A DNA stretch of 64,000 nt, taken from contig NZ_SLZL01000009.1 in NCBI RefSeq assembly GCF_004342605.1, positions 169,360 to 233,359 on the forward strand. The letters are read 5' to 3'. The translations under genes and the position numbers were made by a program. Below, piece after piece: positions 42,249-50,783 of this stretch; the first letter of the stretch is position 1; each line of letters starts with the position of its first letter. Origin of the DNA: Caulobacter sp. BK020. Its GTDB lineage: Bacteria > Pseudomonadota > Alphaproteobacteria > Caulobacterales > Caulobacteraceae. The notes below the pieces were generated by a model. It had not been told where the DNA came from, searched no databases, and saw nothing but the letters and a program-made list of their open reading frames with translations.

Positions 42249-43760
42249 TTAACGCCCCTTTACCTTCAGCAACACCACGCCGTGCTCCGGAACGGCAAAG
42301 ACCTTCAGCGACGCTTCAAGGTCGACTCCAGCCCACAGATCGCGAACGGCCTGCACCGTCTCCAAGCCCACATCCGCGGGTGTCGCGGTCATCGTCACCG
42401 ACGCCTCGCCCCGGTTGAACAGCGCCACCGCCACCGCGCCGTCGGCCAGGGGCTTGGTCCACACCTCGGTCGCTCCCTCGCGGCGAACAGCCTTACCCTG
42501 GACGCCCAGAGCGTCCTGGTCCACGGCGATCACCTCGCGGTTCTCGAGCATCTTCAGCACCTCGGGGCTGCTCTGGCGCAGGTCGTGGCCCATCATCAGC
42601 GGCGCGGCCGACATCGCCCACAGGGTCATGTGGGTGGCGTACTCGTCGTGGCTCATGCCGCCGTTGCCGATCTCCAGCATGTCCGGATCGTTCCAGCCGC
42701 CCGGCCCGGCATGCTCGGCGCGGCCGTTCCTGTCGAAGCCGATCCTGGCCATGGTCGCATAGTCGTCGGTGATGTCGCCGGTGGTGCGCCACAGGTGACC
42801 GCCCACCTTGCGCCCCCACGAACCAACCTCGAAGCGTCCATACTCGCACAGCGAATAGACGATCGGCCGTCCGGTGGCCCGCAGCGCCGCGCCCATCTCG
42901 TAATAGGCGCGCTGGACCTTGTCGGCGTCGTCATAGAACCATTCGCCCGAGCACAGGTCGTACTTCAGGTAGTCGACGCCCCAGTCGGCGAAGGTCTTGG
43001 CGTCCTGCTGGACGTGGCCGTAGCTGCCTTCAAAGCCCGCACAGGTCTTGGGCCCTGGCGCGCTATAGAGGCCGAACTTCAGTCCGCGGGCGTGGATGTA
43101 GTCGGCCAGGCCCTTCATGTCCGGGAACTTCTCGTTCGGCCGGATCGCGCCGTCCGGTCCGCGCGTCCCCTGCCAGCCATCGTCGATGTTGACATAGACG
43201 TAGCCGGCGTCGCGCAGGCCGGTGGCGACCAGGGCGTCGGCCATGGCGCGCACGGTCTTGTCGTCGATCTTCTCGGCGAACTTGTTCCAGCTGCTCCAGC
43301 CCATCGGCGGCGTCTTGGCCAGACCGTCGGGCGGCAGGGATCCCAGCGGCGGCAGGACGGTGGTCTTGAAGGTCCGGGCCCGGGCGTCCACGGCGGTCCC
43401 GTGGCCGCCGGATTGCTCGACATGGGCGTACCAGATGTCGCCCGACAGCTTGAGGTCCTTGCCCGCCAGCAAGGCCGTCCATTGACGGGTGGCGTGGTCC
43501 TTGTCGTTGAGGTTGCGCAGCTCGAAGGTCGCCTTTTCGCCCTGGATCACCAGGTTCCGCATCTCCATCGGGCCGTACCAGGCGGTGGTGACGACGCCGC
43601 GCGGCTTGCCGCCGTCGCTGGACAGCTGGACCATCGTCACGCCCGGATAGGAGGGCGCGTTGTCGAACAGCCAGACGCCGTCCAGCGGCGTAGCCGCCTG
43701 GACCGTCCCGGCGGCCAGGACCGTGATCCCTAGCGAAAGCGTCATCAGGCCGCGAAGCAT
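42249..43760 (-). CDS. GH27 alpha-galactosidase, exported
   Basis: A 503-residue hydrolase with a signal peptide (residues 1-23). Residues 24-140 form an extra beta-rich domain not found in minimal GH27 enzymes. The catalytic barrel starts at TPPMGWSSWNKF. The nucleophile is D268 in YLKYDLCSG and the acid/base D329 in WRTTGDI; WNDPDMLEIG and the GHDLRQ loop are also typical. A C-terminal beta domain closes the protein. It would remove terminal alpha-galactose. It is last in the GH127 operon, 49 bp after GH43. Confidence 0.9.
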   Translation of the reverse strand: MLRGLMTLSLGITVLAAGTVQAATPLDGVWLFDNAPSYPGVTMVQLSSDGGKPRGVVTTAWYGPMEMRNLVIQGEKATFELRNLNDKDHATRQWTALLAGKDLKLSGDIWYAHVEQSGGHGTAVDARARTFKTTVLPPLGSLPPDGLAKTPPMGWSSWNKFAEKIDDKTVRAMADALVATGLRDAGYVYVNIDDGWQGTRGPDGAIRPNEKFPDMKGLADYIHARGLKFGLYSAPGPKTCAGFEGSYGHVQQDAKTFADWGVDYLKYDLCSGEWFYDDADKVQRAYYEMGAALRATGRPIVYSLCEYGRFEVGSWGRKVGGHLWRTTGDITDDYATMARIGFDRNGRAEHAGPGGWNDPDMLEIGNGGMSHDEYATHMTLWAMSAAPLMMGHDLRQSSPEVLKMLENREVIAVDQDALGVQGKAVRREGATEVWTKPLADGAVAVALFNRGEASVTMTATPADVGLETVQAVRDLWAGVDLEASLKVFAVPEHGVVLLKVKGR

Positions 43761-43809
43761 GGCGTTCTCCGTTCCATTTCAGGCGCGCCCGGCTGGGCGT
43801 TGGTGAGGT

Positions 43810-45384
43810 CTAGGGCTGGGCGTCGCAGGCCGGGGCCGAGCCGCTCTCGACGCGCGGCGCCTGGGCCGTCGGGGCCAGGACCTCCCACTCCTGTACGGCC
43901 AGGCCGGCATAGGTTTCCTGGGCGCCGGAGGCGTCCATCACCGCGCGGACGCACCGCGTGGTCACCGGCGCGAAGGTGGCGGACTGGAAGCTGTCGACGC
44001 CGGTCCCGAAGTCCCTGGGGGCGCGGACCGGCTTCCAGCCGTGGTCCCAGTATTCCATCCGCCAGGCCTTCGGCGGGGCGACGCCGACGCTCGACCCGGC
44101 CGGCTGGTCGGCCCAGAACCGGATGCGAGCGCCGTTGATCGTCACCGGCTGGTCGAAGCGATATTCGATCCACTGGCTGGCGGGGTTGTGCGGCGTCCAG
44201 CTGCCCCACAGGTCGGGCGGCAGGGGCGTGTTGCGGACGACTCCGTCGTTCAGCGCCTTGATCCAGTACTGCACCGGCACGGGGGCGTTGGACGCCGTGG
44301 CGGTGGCCTGCCCCGCGATGTTGCGGGTCGGCGCCGGCGGCGCCACTGGGCGACGAGTGGGCGTGACGGGCAGGATGGCCGGCGGGTTGACGCTGTCGTC
44401 CCAGGCCATCCTGTCGATCGCCACGCTGCGGCGAAAGTGCCCGCCGCCGGCCGCGTCGGCCGTATGATAGGCCAGCCACCACTGGCCCTTGAACGCCACC
44501 GCGCCCGCATGGGACGTGGTCGAGGAGACCGGCCGCAGGATCACGCCGCGATAGGTCCAGGGCCCCAGCGGCGACGGGGCGGTCCCGTAGGCGATGCAAG
44601 CATGGTAGACCGCCGGGGTGCAGTCGGACCGTGGTCCGGCCTTGTTGCCGGCGTAGAGCAGGTAGTAGACGCCCTTGCGCTTCATCAGCCAGGGCGCCTC
44701 GAAGAAGCCGTCCAGGCTGTCGACCTTCACCTCCGGCCCCTTGGGCGTGACCATGTCGGCGGCCAGTTCCATGCCGCGCAATTGGCCGAACGTGCCCCAG
44801 TAGAGATAGACGCGGCCGTCATCGTCGATCATCGCGGTGGGGTCGATGTTCTGGATGTCGTTGGCGACCGGCGCCGTCTGCGAGATGATCGGCCCGGCCG
44901 GGTGGGCGTCGATCCAGGGACCGGCGGGACTGTCGGCCACGGCCACGCCGATCGCGAACCGGTCCTTGGCCGGGCTCACCGCCTGCAGGACGGGGGCATA
45001 GAGGTAGAACCGTCCGTCACGCCCAGGGACGATCTGGCCGGCATAGGCCCGCCCGGGCTCCGCCCAGCGGAAGACTGCCTCGGGCCGCGCGATCGCCGGG
45101 TAGTGCGACCAGTCGCCCGAGGCCGGATCGCGGGTCGAGAGCGCCTGCCACTCGTTCATGATGAAGTCGTTGACGTCAGCCGGCGCCTCGTCGCGGCCGG
45201 CCAGGATCCACAGCGTGTCACCGACCACGACGGGAGCCGGGTCGGTCGAATAGTACCGACCATCGGCGAGGATCGGGTTGCCCGGGGCGTGGACCGCGAC
45301 CGGCTGGGCGGCGGCCGGTGAAAGCGTCGCCAGGGCGCAGGCCAAGCCGGCGCCCCAGGCGGCGGGAGTCAGGTCACTCCTCAT
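43810..45384 (-). CDS. GH43-type glycosidase with C-terminal discoidin-like domain, exported
   Basis: A 524-residue secreted protein (signal residues 1-26). The five-bladed propeller of GH43 is placed by three acids: D48 in YYSTDPAPV (base), D181 in QNIDPTAMID, and E229 in GFFEAPWLM (acid). From about residue 350 an F5/8 type C-like domain follows (NDGVVRNTPLPPDLWGSWTP, then WIEYRFDQPVTINGARI). GH43 enzymes act on arabinosyl, xylosyl or galactosyl links; the subfamily was not determined. It overlaps the DUF885 gene by 11 bp. Confidence 0.85.
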   Translation of the reverse strand: MRSDLTPAAWGAGLACALATLSPAAAQPVAVHAPGNPILADGRYYSTDPAPVVVGDTLWILAGRDEAPADVNDFIMNEWQALSTRDPASGDWSHYPAIARPEAVFRWAEPGRAYAGQIVPGRDGRFYLYAPVLQAVSPAKDRFAIGVAVADSPAGPWIDAHPAGPIISQTAPVANDIQNIDPTAMIDDDGRVYLYWGTFGQLRGMELAADMVTPKGPEVKVDSLDGFFEAPWLMKRKGVYYLLYAGNKAGPRSDCTPAVYHACIAYGTAPSPLGPWTYRGVILRPVSSTTSHAGAVAFKGQWWLAYHTADAAGGGHFRRSVAIDRMAWDDSVNPPAILPVTPTRRPVAPPAPTRNIAGQATATASNAPVPVQYWIKALNDGVVRNTPLPPDLWGSWTPHNPASQWIEYRFDQPVTINGARIRFWADQPAGSSVGVAPPKAWRMEYWDHGWKPVRAPRDFGTGVDSFQSATFAPVTTRCVRAVMDASGAQETYAGLAVQEWEVLAPTAQAPRVESGSAPACDAQP

Positions 45385-47164
45385 CGGGATAGGGCCCCTT
45401 GCCGCCGTCGGCGATCAGTTGGTCGACGCGGGCGTCGATCACCGGCAGCGGGACCGAGCCGAGCTCCAGCACGGCGTCGTGGAAGGCGCGGATGTTGAAC
45501 TTCGGCCCCAGCGCCTGCTCGGCCCGCTTGCGCGCGTCGACGAAGGCCAGCATGCCCATGTAGTAGGACAGCGCCTGGCCCGGCCAGGCGATGTAGCGGT
45601 CGACCTCGGTCTGGATCTCGTGGTCGGCCATGGCGGTGTTGTCGTGCAGGTACTGCCGGGCCCGCTCGCGGCTCCAGCCTTGGGTGTGGATGCCGGTGTC
45701 GACCACCAGCCGGGCCGCGCGCCACATCTGGTAGCTCAGCATGCCGAACCGGTCGTAGGGCGTCTCGTACAGGCCCATGTCCTCGCCCAGCGCCTCGGAA
45801 TAGAGCGCCCAGCCCTCGCCGTAGGCCGACAGGTAGGTGTCGCGGCGATAGGCCGGCAGGTCCCTGTTCTCGGCGGCCAGCGGCATCTGGAAGGCATGGC
45901 CCGGCGCGCTCTCGTGCAGGGTCAGGGCCATCAGCGAGTACAGCGGCCGGGACGGCAGATTGTAGGTGTTGACCAGATAGATGCCCGGACCGCCGCGGCC
46001 GCCGGTGTAGAACGGCGCGATCTCGTCGGGCACCGGGCGGATGGCGAACCGGCTGCGCGGCAGGTGGCCGAACCACTGCGAGGCCACGCCGTCGAAACGC
46101 TTGGCGTCCCAGGCCGCACGGTCCAGCAGGTCCTGCGGCGTCTTGGCGTAGAAGCGCGGGTCGGTCCGCAGATAGGTCAGGAAGGCCGGAAGGTCGCCCT
46201 CGAACTTCACCGCCTTCATCACCTCCAGCATCCGGGCGTGAATCTTGGCGACCTCGGCAAGGCCGATCTGGTGGATCTGGTCCGGCGTCAGGTCGGTGGT
46301 GGTGAACTCGCGGACCTTGGACTGGTAATAGGCCTTGCCGTCGGGGAGTTCGTAGGCGGCGAGAGTCTGCCGGGCGCCAGGAATGTACTCGTCGCGCAGG
46401 AAGACCCGCAGCCGGGCGTGGGCTGGGACCACCGCCTGGGTGATCGCCTCGGCGGCCTCGCGGCGCAGGGCCGCCTGCTCGGCCAGGGGGATTTTGGCCG
46501 GCAGGGTCTTGAACGGCGCATAGAAGGGCGAGGCCTCGGGCGTGGCCGCGTCGGCCACCAGGGCCACGCCGGCGTCGCGGCCCTGCAAGGTCACCTGGGC
46601 CGGGGTAAACCCCCGCGCCAGCCCGGCCCGCATGTTGGCGATCTGCTGGTCGTAATAGCGCGGGATGTCGCGCATCATCGCGATGTAGCCGCGATAGTCC
46701 GCCTCGGTCCTGAAGCCGCCGCGCGCCGATTCCGCGACGTCGCCCCAGAAACTGCTGTCGGCGTTCAGCGGCTTTTCGTATTCGCGGTACTGCTGCTCGG
46801 CCAGCAGGGCGTCGATCTGGCCCTTGTAGACGGCGTAGTTGACCTGGTTCTTCTTCGACAGCTTGGCGACGGGTAGGTCGGCCAAGTCCTTGGCCACCTT
46901 GGTCCAGCGCGCCAGCCGCGCGGCCTGGATCGCCGGGCCGACGTCGGGAAGCTTGAAAGCGTCGGTCTTGGGACCGTCCTCGCTGGGTCCGGTCTGGGCC
47001 AGGCGCCAGGCATATTCCTCGCCGGAGATCGCCTCGAAGCGCTTGTCCGCCGATCCGGCCTGCGCGGCCGGAGGGCTGGCCAGGGCCGAAGAGGCGACCA
47101 GCATCGGCGCGGCCGCCGCCACGCTCACGACGACCGCCGTATCGAAAAACCCGGTTCGCCGCAT
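45374..47164 (-). CDS. DUF885 metallopeptidase-like protein, exported
   Basis: A 596-residue protein with a signal peptide (residues 1-30). DUF885 proteins are related to carboxypeptidase-type gluzincins. The probable zinc site HESAPGH (HExxxGH) is near residue 420, with the third ligand in YGEGWALYSEAL about 30 residues later. The rest is helical, as usual. It should cut peptides in the periplasm. Placement between glycosidase genes and an imino-acid reductase suggests the substrate is a glycopeptide. It starts two bases after the reductase stop. Confidence 0.85.
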   Translation of the reverse strand: MRRTGFFDTAVVVSVAAAAPMLVASSALASPPAAQAGSADKRFEAISGEEYAWRLAQTGPSEDGPKTDAFKLPDVGPAIQAARLARWTKVAKDLADLPVAKLSKKNQVNYAVYKGQIDALLAEQQYREYEKPLNADSSFWGDVAESARGGFRTEADYRGYIAMMRDIPRYYDQQIANMRAGLARGFTPAQVTLQGRDAGVALVADAATPEASPFYAPFKTLPAKIPLAEQAALRREAAEAITQAVVPAHARLRVFLRDEYIPGARQTLAAYELPDGKAYYQSKVREFTTTDLTPDQIHQIGLAEVAKIHARMLEVMKAVKFEGDLPAFLTYLRTDPRFYAKTPQDLLDRAAWDAKRFDGVASQWFGHLPRSRFAIRPVPDEIAPFYTGGRGGPGIYLVNTYNLPSRPLYSLMALTLHESAPGHAFQMPLAAENRDLPAYRRDTYLSAYGEGWALYSEALGEDMGLYETPYDRFGMLSYQMWRAARLVVDTGIHTQGWSRERARQYLHDNTAMADHEIQTEVDRYIAWPGQALSYYMGMLAFVDARKRAEQALGPKFNIRAFHDAVLELGSVPLPVIDARVDQLIADGGKGPYPDEE

Positions 47165-47166
47165 CT

Positions 47167-48213
47167 TCAGCCCTTCCGCTCAAGCAACATCATGATGTCC
47201 CGATAAAGCGCGCCAGGGATCACCACCCCCTCCCGCAGGCTGCTGGCCCGCGCGGCGTAGCGGCGCTGGGATGGCAGCCGCGCGCCCTGGGCCTCGATCG
47301 TCGCGAACATCGTCTCGGCCCGCGCCAGATGGTCGGCCATTGCGCCGCCCAGGAAGCCCGCCGGATCAAGAGCAATGATCAGTTCGCCGCCGATCGGCGA
47401 GCCGCCGCGACCCGCGTCGGCGGCCAGCGACTCCTGGCTGGTCATGTCGCCGATCAGCGGCCCGGCCAGCAGTTCGACCATCGCGGCCAGAGCCGAGCCC
47501 TTGTGACCGCCGAAGGTGCGCATGGCGCCGCCCAGCACCGCTTGGGCCACCGTCGTGGCGGCTCCGTCGGCGTCGTAGCCCCAGTGATCCGGAACCGGCC
47601 GGCCGGCGCGTCGATGCAGCTCGATCTCGCCCCGGGCCACGACGCTGGTGGCGAAGTCGAAGACGAACGGGTCCCGACCTGGCCGCGGCCAGCCGAAGGC
47701 GATGGGATTGGTGCCGAACACCGGCCGCGTCCCGCCCTCCGGCGCGACCCACGCGTGGCTGGGCGTGAACGCCAGCGCGGCCAGGCCTTCGCGCGCCAAG
47801 GTCTCGACCTCCGGCCACAAGGCCGCGAAGTGCACGACGTTGTTCAGCGCCAGGGCGGCGATCCCGAAGCGCCGCGCCTTGTCGGCCAGCAGCGGGCGTC
47901 CACGTTCGAAGGCCAGTTGCGCGAAACCGCCGCCGCCGTCGACCCGCACCAGGGCTGGCGCGGGCTCGTCCAGCACCGGTTCGGCGTCCACCGAAACCAC
48001 GCCCTTGGCGACGCTGTTGGCGGCCACGAGCAGCCGATAGACGCCGTGCGAGGCGCAGCCGTCCCGCTCGCCGGCCACCATGGTCTCGGCGACGGCGTCG
48101 ACATGGGCCGCCGACAGGCCGGTGGCGCTCAGAACTTGACGCGCCAGCGCCCGCACCTCGTCGAGCGAGAGCCGGACGCCGTCCGGCCCCTCGCCCCCGA
48201 CCTCCGAGCTCAC
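47167..48213 (-). CDS. Ldh2/MDH2-family reductase, probable delta1-pyrroline-2-carboxylate (piperideine-2-carboxylate) reductase
   Basis: A 348-residue NAD(P)H enzyme of the malate/L-sulfolactate dehydrogenase fold. GCASHGVYRL, HFAALWPEVETLA, RPVFGTNPIAFGWPRPG and GHKGSALAAMVELLAG match the DpkA/LhpI branch, which reduces cyclic imines to L-proline or L-pipecolate. Malate or lactate dehydrogenase is the less likely reading. It has no signal peptide, unlike its operon partners, so it works in the cytoplasm. The start is GTG, overlapping the GH127 stop (GTGA). It ties the glycosidase operon to proline or hydroxyproline metabolism. Confidence 0.78.
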   Translation of the reverse strand: MSSEVGGEGPDGVRLSLDEVRALARQVLSATGLSAAHVDAVAETMVAGERDGCASHGVYRLLVAANSVAKGVVSVDAEPVLDEPAPALVRVDGGGGFAQLAFERGRPLLADKARRFGIAALALNNVVHFAALWPEVETLAREGLAALAFTPSHAWVAPEGGTRPVFGTNPIAFGWPRPGRDPFVFDFATSVVARGEIELHRRAGRPVPDHWGYDADGAATTVAQAVLGGAMRTFGGHKGSALAAMVELLAGPLIGDMTSQESLAADAGRGGSPIGGELIIALDPAGFLGGAMADHLARAETMFATIEAQGARLPSQRRYAARASSLREGVVIPGALYRDIMMLLERKG

Positions 48214-50582
48214 GCCGTGGACGCGGGCTTGGCGGCGAACAGCTGCACGCCGAACACCGGCCCGGCCGTGCTGCGGTCGCGCGGCACGAACCGCACCCGA
48301 ACCTTGGTCTTGCCCTTGGTCATGGCCTCCGGCAGCGGATATTCGACGTCGAAGAACTTGCCGGGGCGGTCGGCCTCCAGGTGCTGGGAGGCGACCTTGA
48401 CGTTGTCGACCAGGATGTCAAAGTCGCGCTTGCGCTCGTCGCCCCAATAGGTGGCCTGCAGGATCAGCGGGCCGGGCCGCAGCTTCATGTCGAACTCGAA
48501 GAACCCGCCCGAACGGGCGTCGCGGCCGTTGCGGTTGCGATAGGCCACCGGATAGGAGAGCTCGGAGGTCAGGTTGTGGTCGCGCTCGGGCTGCATCTCG
48601 CCCAGGTGCATGATGTCGACCGAGCGGGCGCTGATGTCCTTGGCCCGCGCCTGCTCGGCCAGGAACGCGGCTTCCTCGGTCTTCCACGCGTCCTCGGTGA
48701 AGCGCTTGAAATAGACGGCGCTGCGGCGCTCGTACTGGCTGTAGAACGGCACGAAATTCAGGTCGCCGGGCCGGCCGACCCCACGGGCGACATAGAGCGC
48801 CTTTTCCGGCGCCGTGGCCTGGAAGCCCGTCAGCACCGCCTCGCCGACCAGGGCCGGATCCACACCCTTCCAGGGTTCGCTGTTGGGGCCCAGGTCGGCC
48901 GCCAGCACCATCGGTCCGCGCACCACCGCCACCGTCGTGTCGTCTCCCGGCGTCGCCTCCAGGCGCAGGTCCAGCGGCAGGGTGATGGCCACCACGTCGC
49001 CGGCCCGCCAGCGACGGTCCACCAGGGCGTAGCCGCCGGCCATCTCGGCCGTGACGGCCTGGCCGTTGACGCTGACCTTGGCCTGGCCCTTCGCCCAACC
49101 CGGCACGCGCAGGGCGATCGTGAAGCGTCCCGGCTTGGCCAGCTTGGTCAGGGTCAGGCGCGATTCCGGCTCGTACGGATAACGGGTCTCCAGCTTCAAC
49201 CCCGCGCCGCGCGCCTTCCACTGGGCTTCGGCCGGGATGTAGAGGTTGACCAGCAAGGCCCCCTCGCCTTCCCAGAAGATCGACTCCCCGTGCTTGGCGT
49301 GGCTTTCCATGCCCGTGCCGACGCAGCACCAGAAGGCGTCGTCGTCATTGGTGGAATAGCCTCGGTCCGCTCCGGTCAGCAGCGGCGTCATGTAGGTGAA
49401 ACCGCCGGTCTTCGGGTTCTGGGCCGCCATCACATGGTTCAGGTGGGCGCGCTCGTAATAGTCGAACAGCCCGCCTTCCGGCCGCCAGCTGTAGAGCTGC
49501 CGGGTCAGCTTGAGCATGTTGTAGGTGTTGCAGTGCTCGCAGGTCTGCTCGCTGATGTGGGCGGCGATGGTGTCGGGCGCGGCGAAGTACTCGCGGTCGG
49601 CGTTGCCGCCGATCACGTAGCTGTGGTGCTGGGTGACCGTGGTCCAGAAGAACCGCGCGGCCGCCGCGTCCCGCGGCTTGCCGGTCAGCTCGTACAGCCG
49701 TCCCAGCCCGATCAGCTTGGGCACCTGGGTGTTGGCGTGGAAGTTGGCCAGTTGATCCTGCTGGGCGACCAGGGGATCCAACACCTTGCGGTCGTAGAGC
49801 CGCTCGGCCACGAGCAGCCAGCGACGATCGCCGGTGCGGGCGTAGAGCTCGGCGTAGCTCTCGTTGAGCCCGCCATATTCGCAGCCCAGCAGGGTCTGCA
49901 TCTGCTCGTCGTTCAGCGCCGCGAACACGCGCTCGAAATAGCCGCCCAGCCCCACCGCGACGTCGAGCGCCTGCCTGTTTCCCCAGGCGCGATGGACGTC
50001 CAGCAGGCCGGCGAAGGTCTTGTGCACGGTATAGAGCGGCGACCACGAGCCGTTCAGGTCGAAGCCGCCCGAGCGGATGTCGCCCTTCATCACTTCGCCG
50101 AAGATCTCCTCGCCGTCGACGACCGTACCGTCCTTGCGCTTGCGCTGCAGCGCGCCGACGTAACCCGTGCCACGCTTGGCCTGGGCCCGGGCCAGTTCGC
50201 TAACGATATAGTCGGCCCGCCGGCGGCATTCGGCGTCGCCGGTCTGCTCGTACATGACGACCAGGGCCGACATGTAGTGGCCCAGGGTATGGCCGGCGAT
50301 GGTGTCGGACTCCCAGCCGCCATAGATCTCGCCCTTGGCCGGCAGGCCGGCGAAGGTCATAAAGTTGTGCAGGAAGCGGTCGGGGCTCAGCCGTAGCAGA
50401 TAGGCGCGATTGACCTCCACCGCGGTCGCGTAGTCCGACGGCAGCAGGCGGACCGAGGACAGCGGCAAGGGGGCGGCCTTGGCGGGAAGGGAAGTTCCCC
50501 GGGCCTTGGCCACGGCCCCGATCGGCCGGGCCATTCCGGCGAACGCCGCGGCCGTCAGCATCAGATCACGGCGTGTCGCCAT
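48210..50582 (-). CDS. GH127 beta-L-arabinofuranosidase (DUF1680), exported
   Basis: A 790-residue protein with a Tat-type signal (MATRRDLMLTAAAFAGM). The (alpha/alpha)6 barrel of GH127 carries the zinc-thiolate site: E349 and C351 in CEHCNTYNMLKL, and C419/C420 in FWCCVGTGMESHAKHG, one of which is the Cys nucleophile. Beta-sandwich domains follow. Characterised GH127 enzymes remove beta-L-arabinofuranose from hydroxyproline-linked arabinan of plant extensins. It is first in a five-gene operon. GAGGGAAG precedes ATG 50582. Activity on rhamnogalacturonan II-type arabinose is the alternative. Confidence 0.88.
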   Translation of the reverse strand: MATRRDLMLTAAAFAGMARPIGAVAKARGTSLPAKAAPLPLSSVRLLPSDYATAVEVNRAYLLRLSPDRFLHNFMTFAGLPAKGEIYGGWESDTIAGHTLGHYMSALVVMYEQTGDAECRRRADYIVSELARAQAKRGTGYVGALQRKRKDGTVVDGEEIFGEVMKGDIRSGGFDLNGSWSPLYTVHKTFAGLLDVHRAWGNRQALDVAVGLGGYFERVFAALNDEQMQTLLGCEYGGLNESYAELYARTGDRRWLLVAERLYDRKVLDPLVAQQDQLANFHANTQVPKLIGLGRLYELTGKPRDAAAARFFWTTVTQHHSYVIGGNADREYFAAPDTIAAHISEQTCEHCNTYNMLKLTRQLYSWRPEGGLFDYYERAHLNHVMAAQNPKTGGFTYMTPLLTGADRGYSTNDDDAFWCCVGTGMESHAKHGESIFWEGEGALLVNLYIPAEAQWKARGAGLKLETRYPYEPESRLTLTKLAKPGRFTIALRVPGWAKGQAKVSVNGQAVTAEMAGGYALVDRRWRAGDVVAITLPLDLRLEATPGDDTTVAVVRGPMVLAADLGPNSEPWKGVDPALVGEAVLTGFQATAPEKALYVARGVGRPGDLNFVPFYSQYERRSAVYFKRFTEDAWKTEEAAFLAEQARAKDISARSVDIMHLGEMQPERDHNLTSELSYPVAYRNRNGRDARSGGFFEFDMKLRPGPLILQATYWGDERKRDFDILVDNVKVASQHLEADRPGKFFDVEYPLPEAMTKGKTKVRVRFVPRDRSTAGPVFGVQLFAAKPASTA

Positions 50583-50606
50583 TGCTCTTCCCTCAAATTT
50601 AATACC

Positions 50607-50642
50607 GTATACGATCCTACGGTCGCGCCGTTCGCTCGTCAA
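50607..50642 (-). promoter_or_regulatory. Promoter and ATCGTATAC operator of the GH127 operon
   Basis: On the minus strand TTGACG (50642-50637), 17 bp, TAGGAT (50619-50614), running directly into ATCGTATAC (50615-50607). The operator core would cover the start site, a classical repression geometry. Its centre CGTATACG is an 8-bp palindrome. Confidence 0.65.
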
Positions 50643-50713
50643 TCTGGCCTGTGGCGCCGCCGGTCGGGACACCTCCGGTCACGCTCTTGCCAGAGAGGTT
50701 ATTCGTCTGACTA

Positions 50714-50736
50714 TATATCGTATAATCTTCTTGACG
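50714..50736 (+). promoter_or_regulatory. Shared regulatory element TATATCGTATAA-N5-TTGACG
   Basis: TATATCGTATAA (50714-50725), five bases, TTGACG (50731-50736), 48 bp before the S9 peptidase ATG. Spacing is identical to the elements before both TonB receptors. Confidence 0.65.
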
Positions 50737-50783
50737 CTGCGGTGGTGAACCGGTTTGTGCGAAATCGGATGGGGAGGCGCGGC

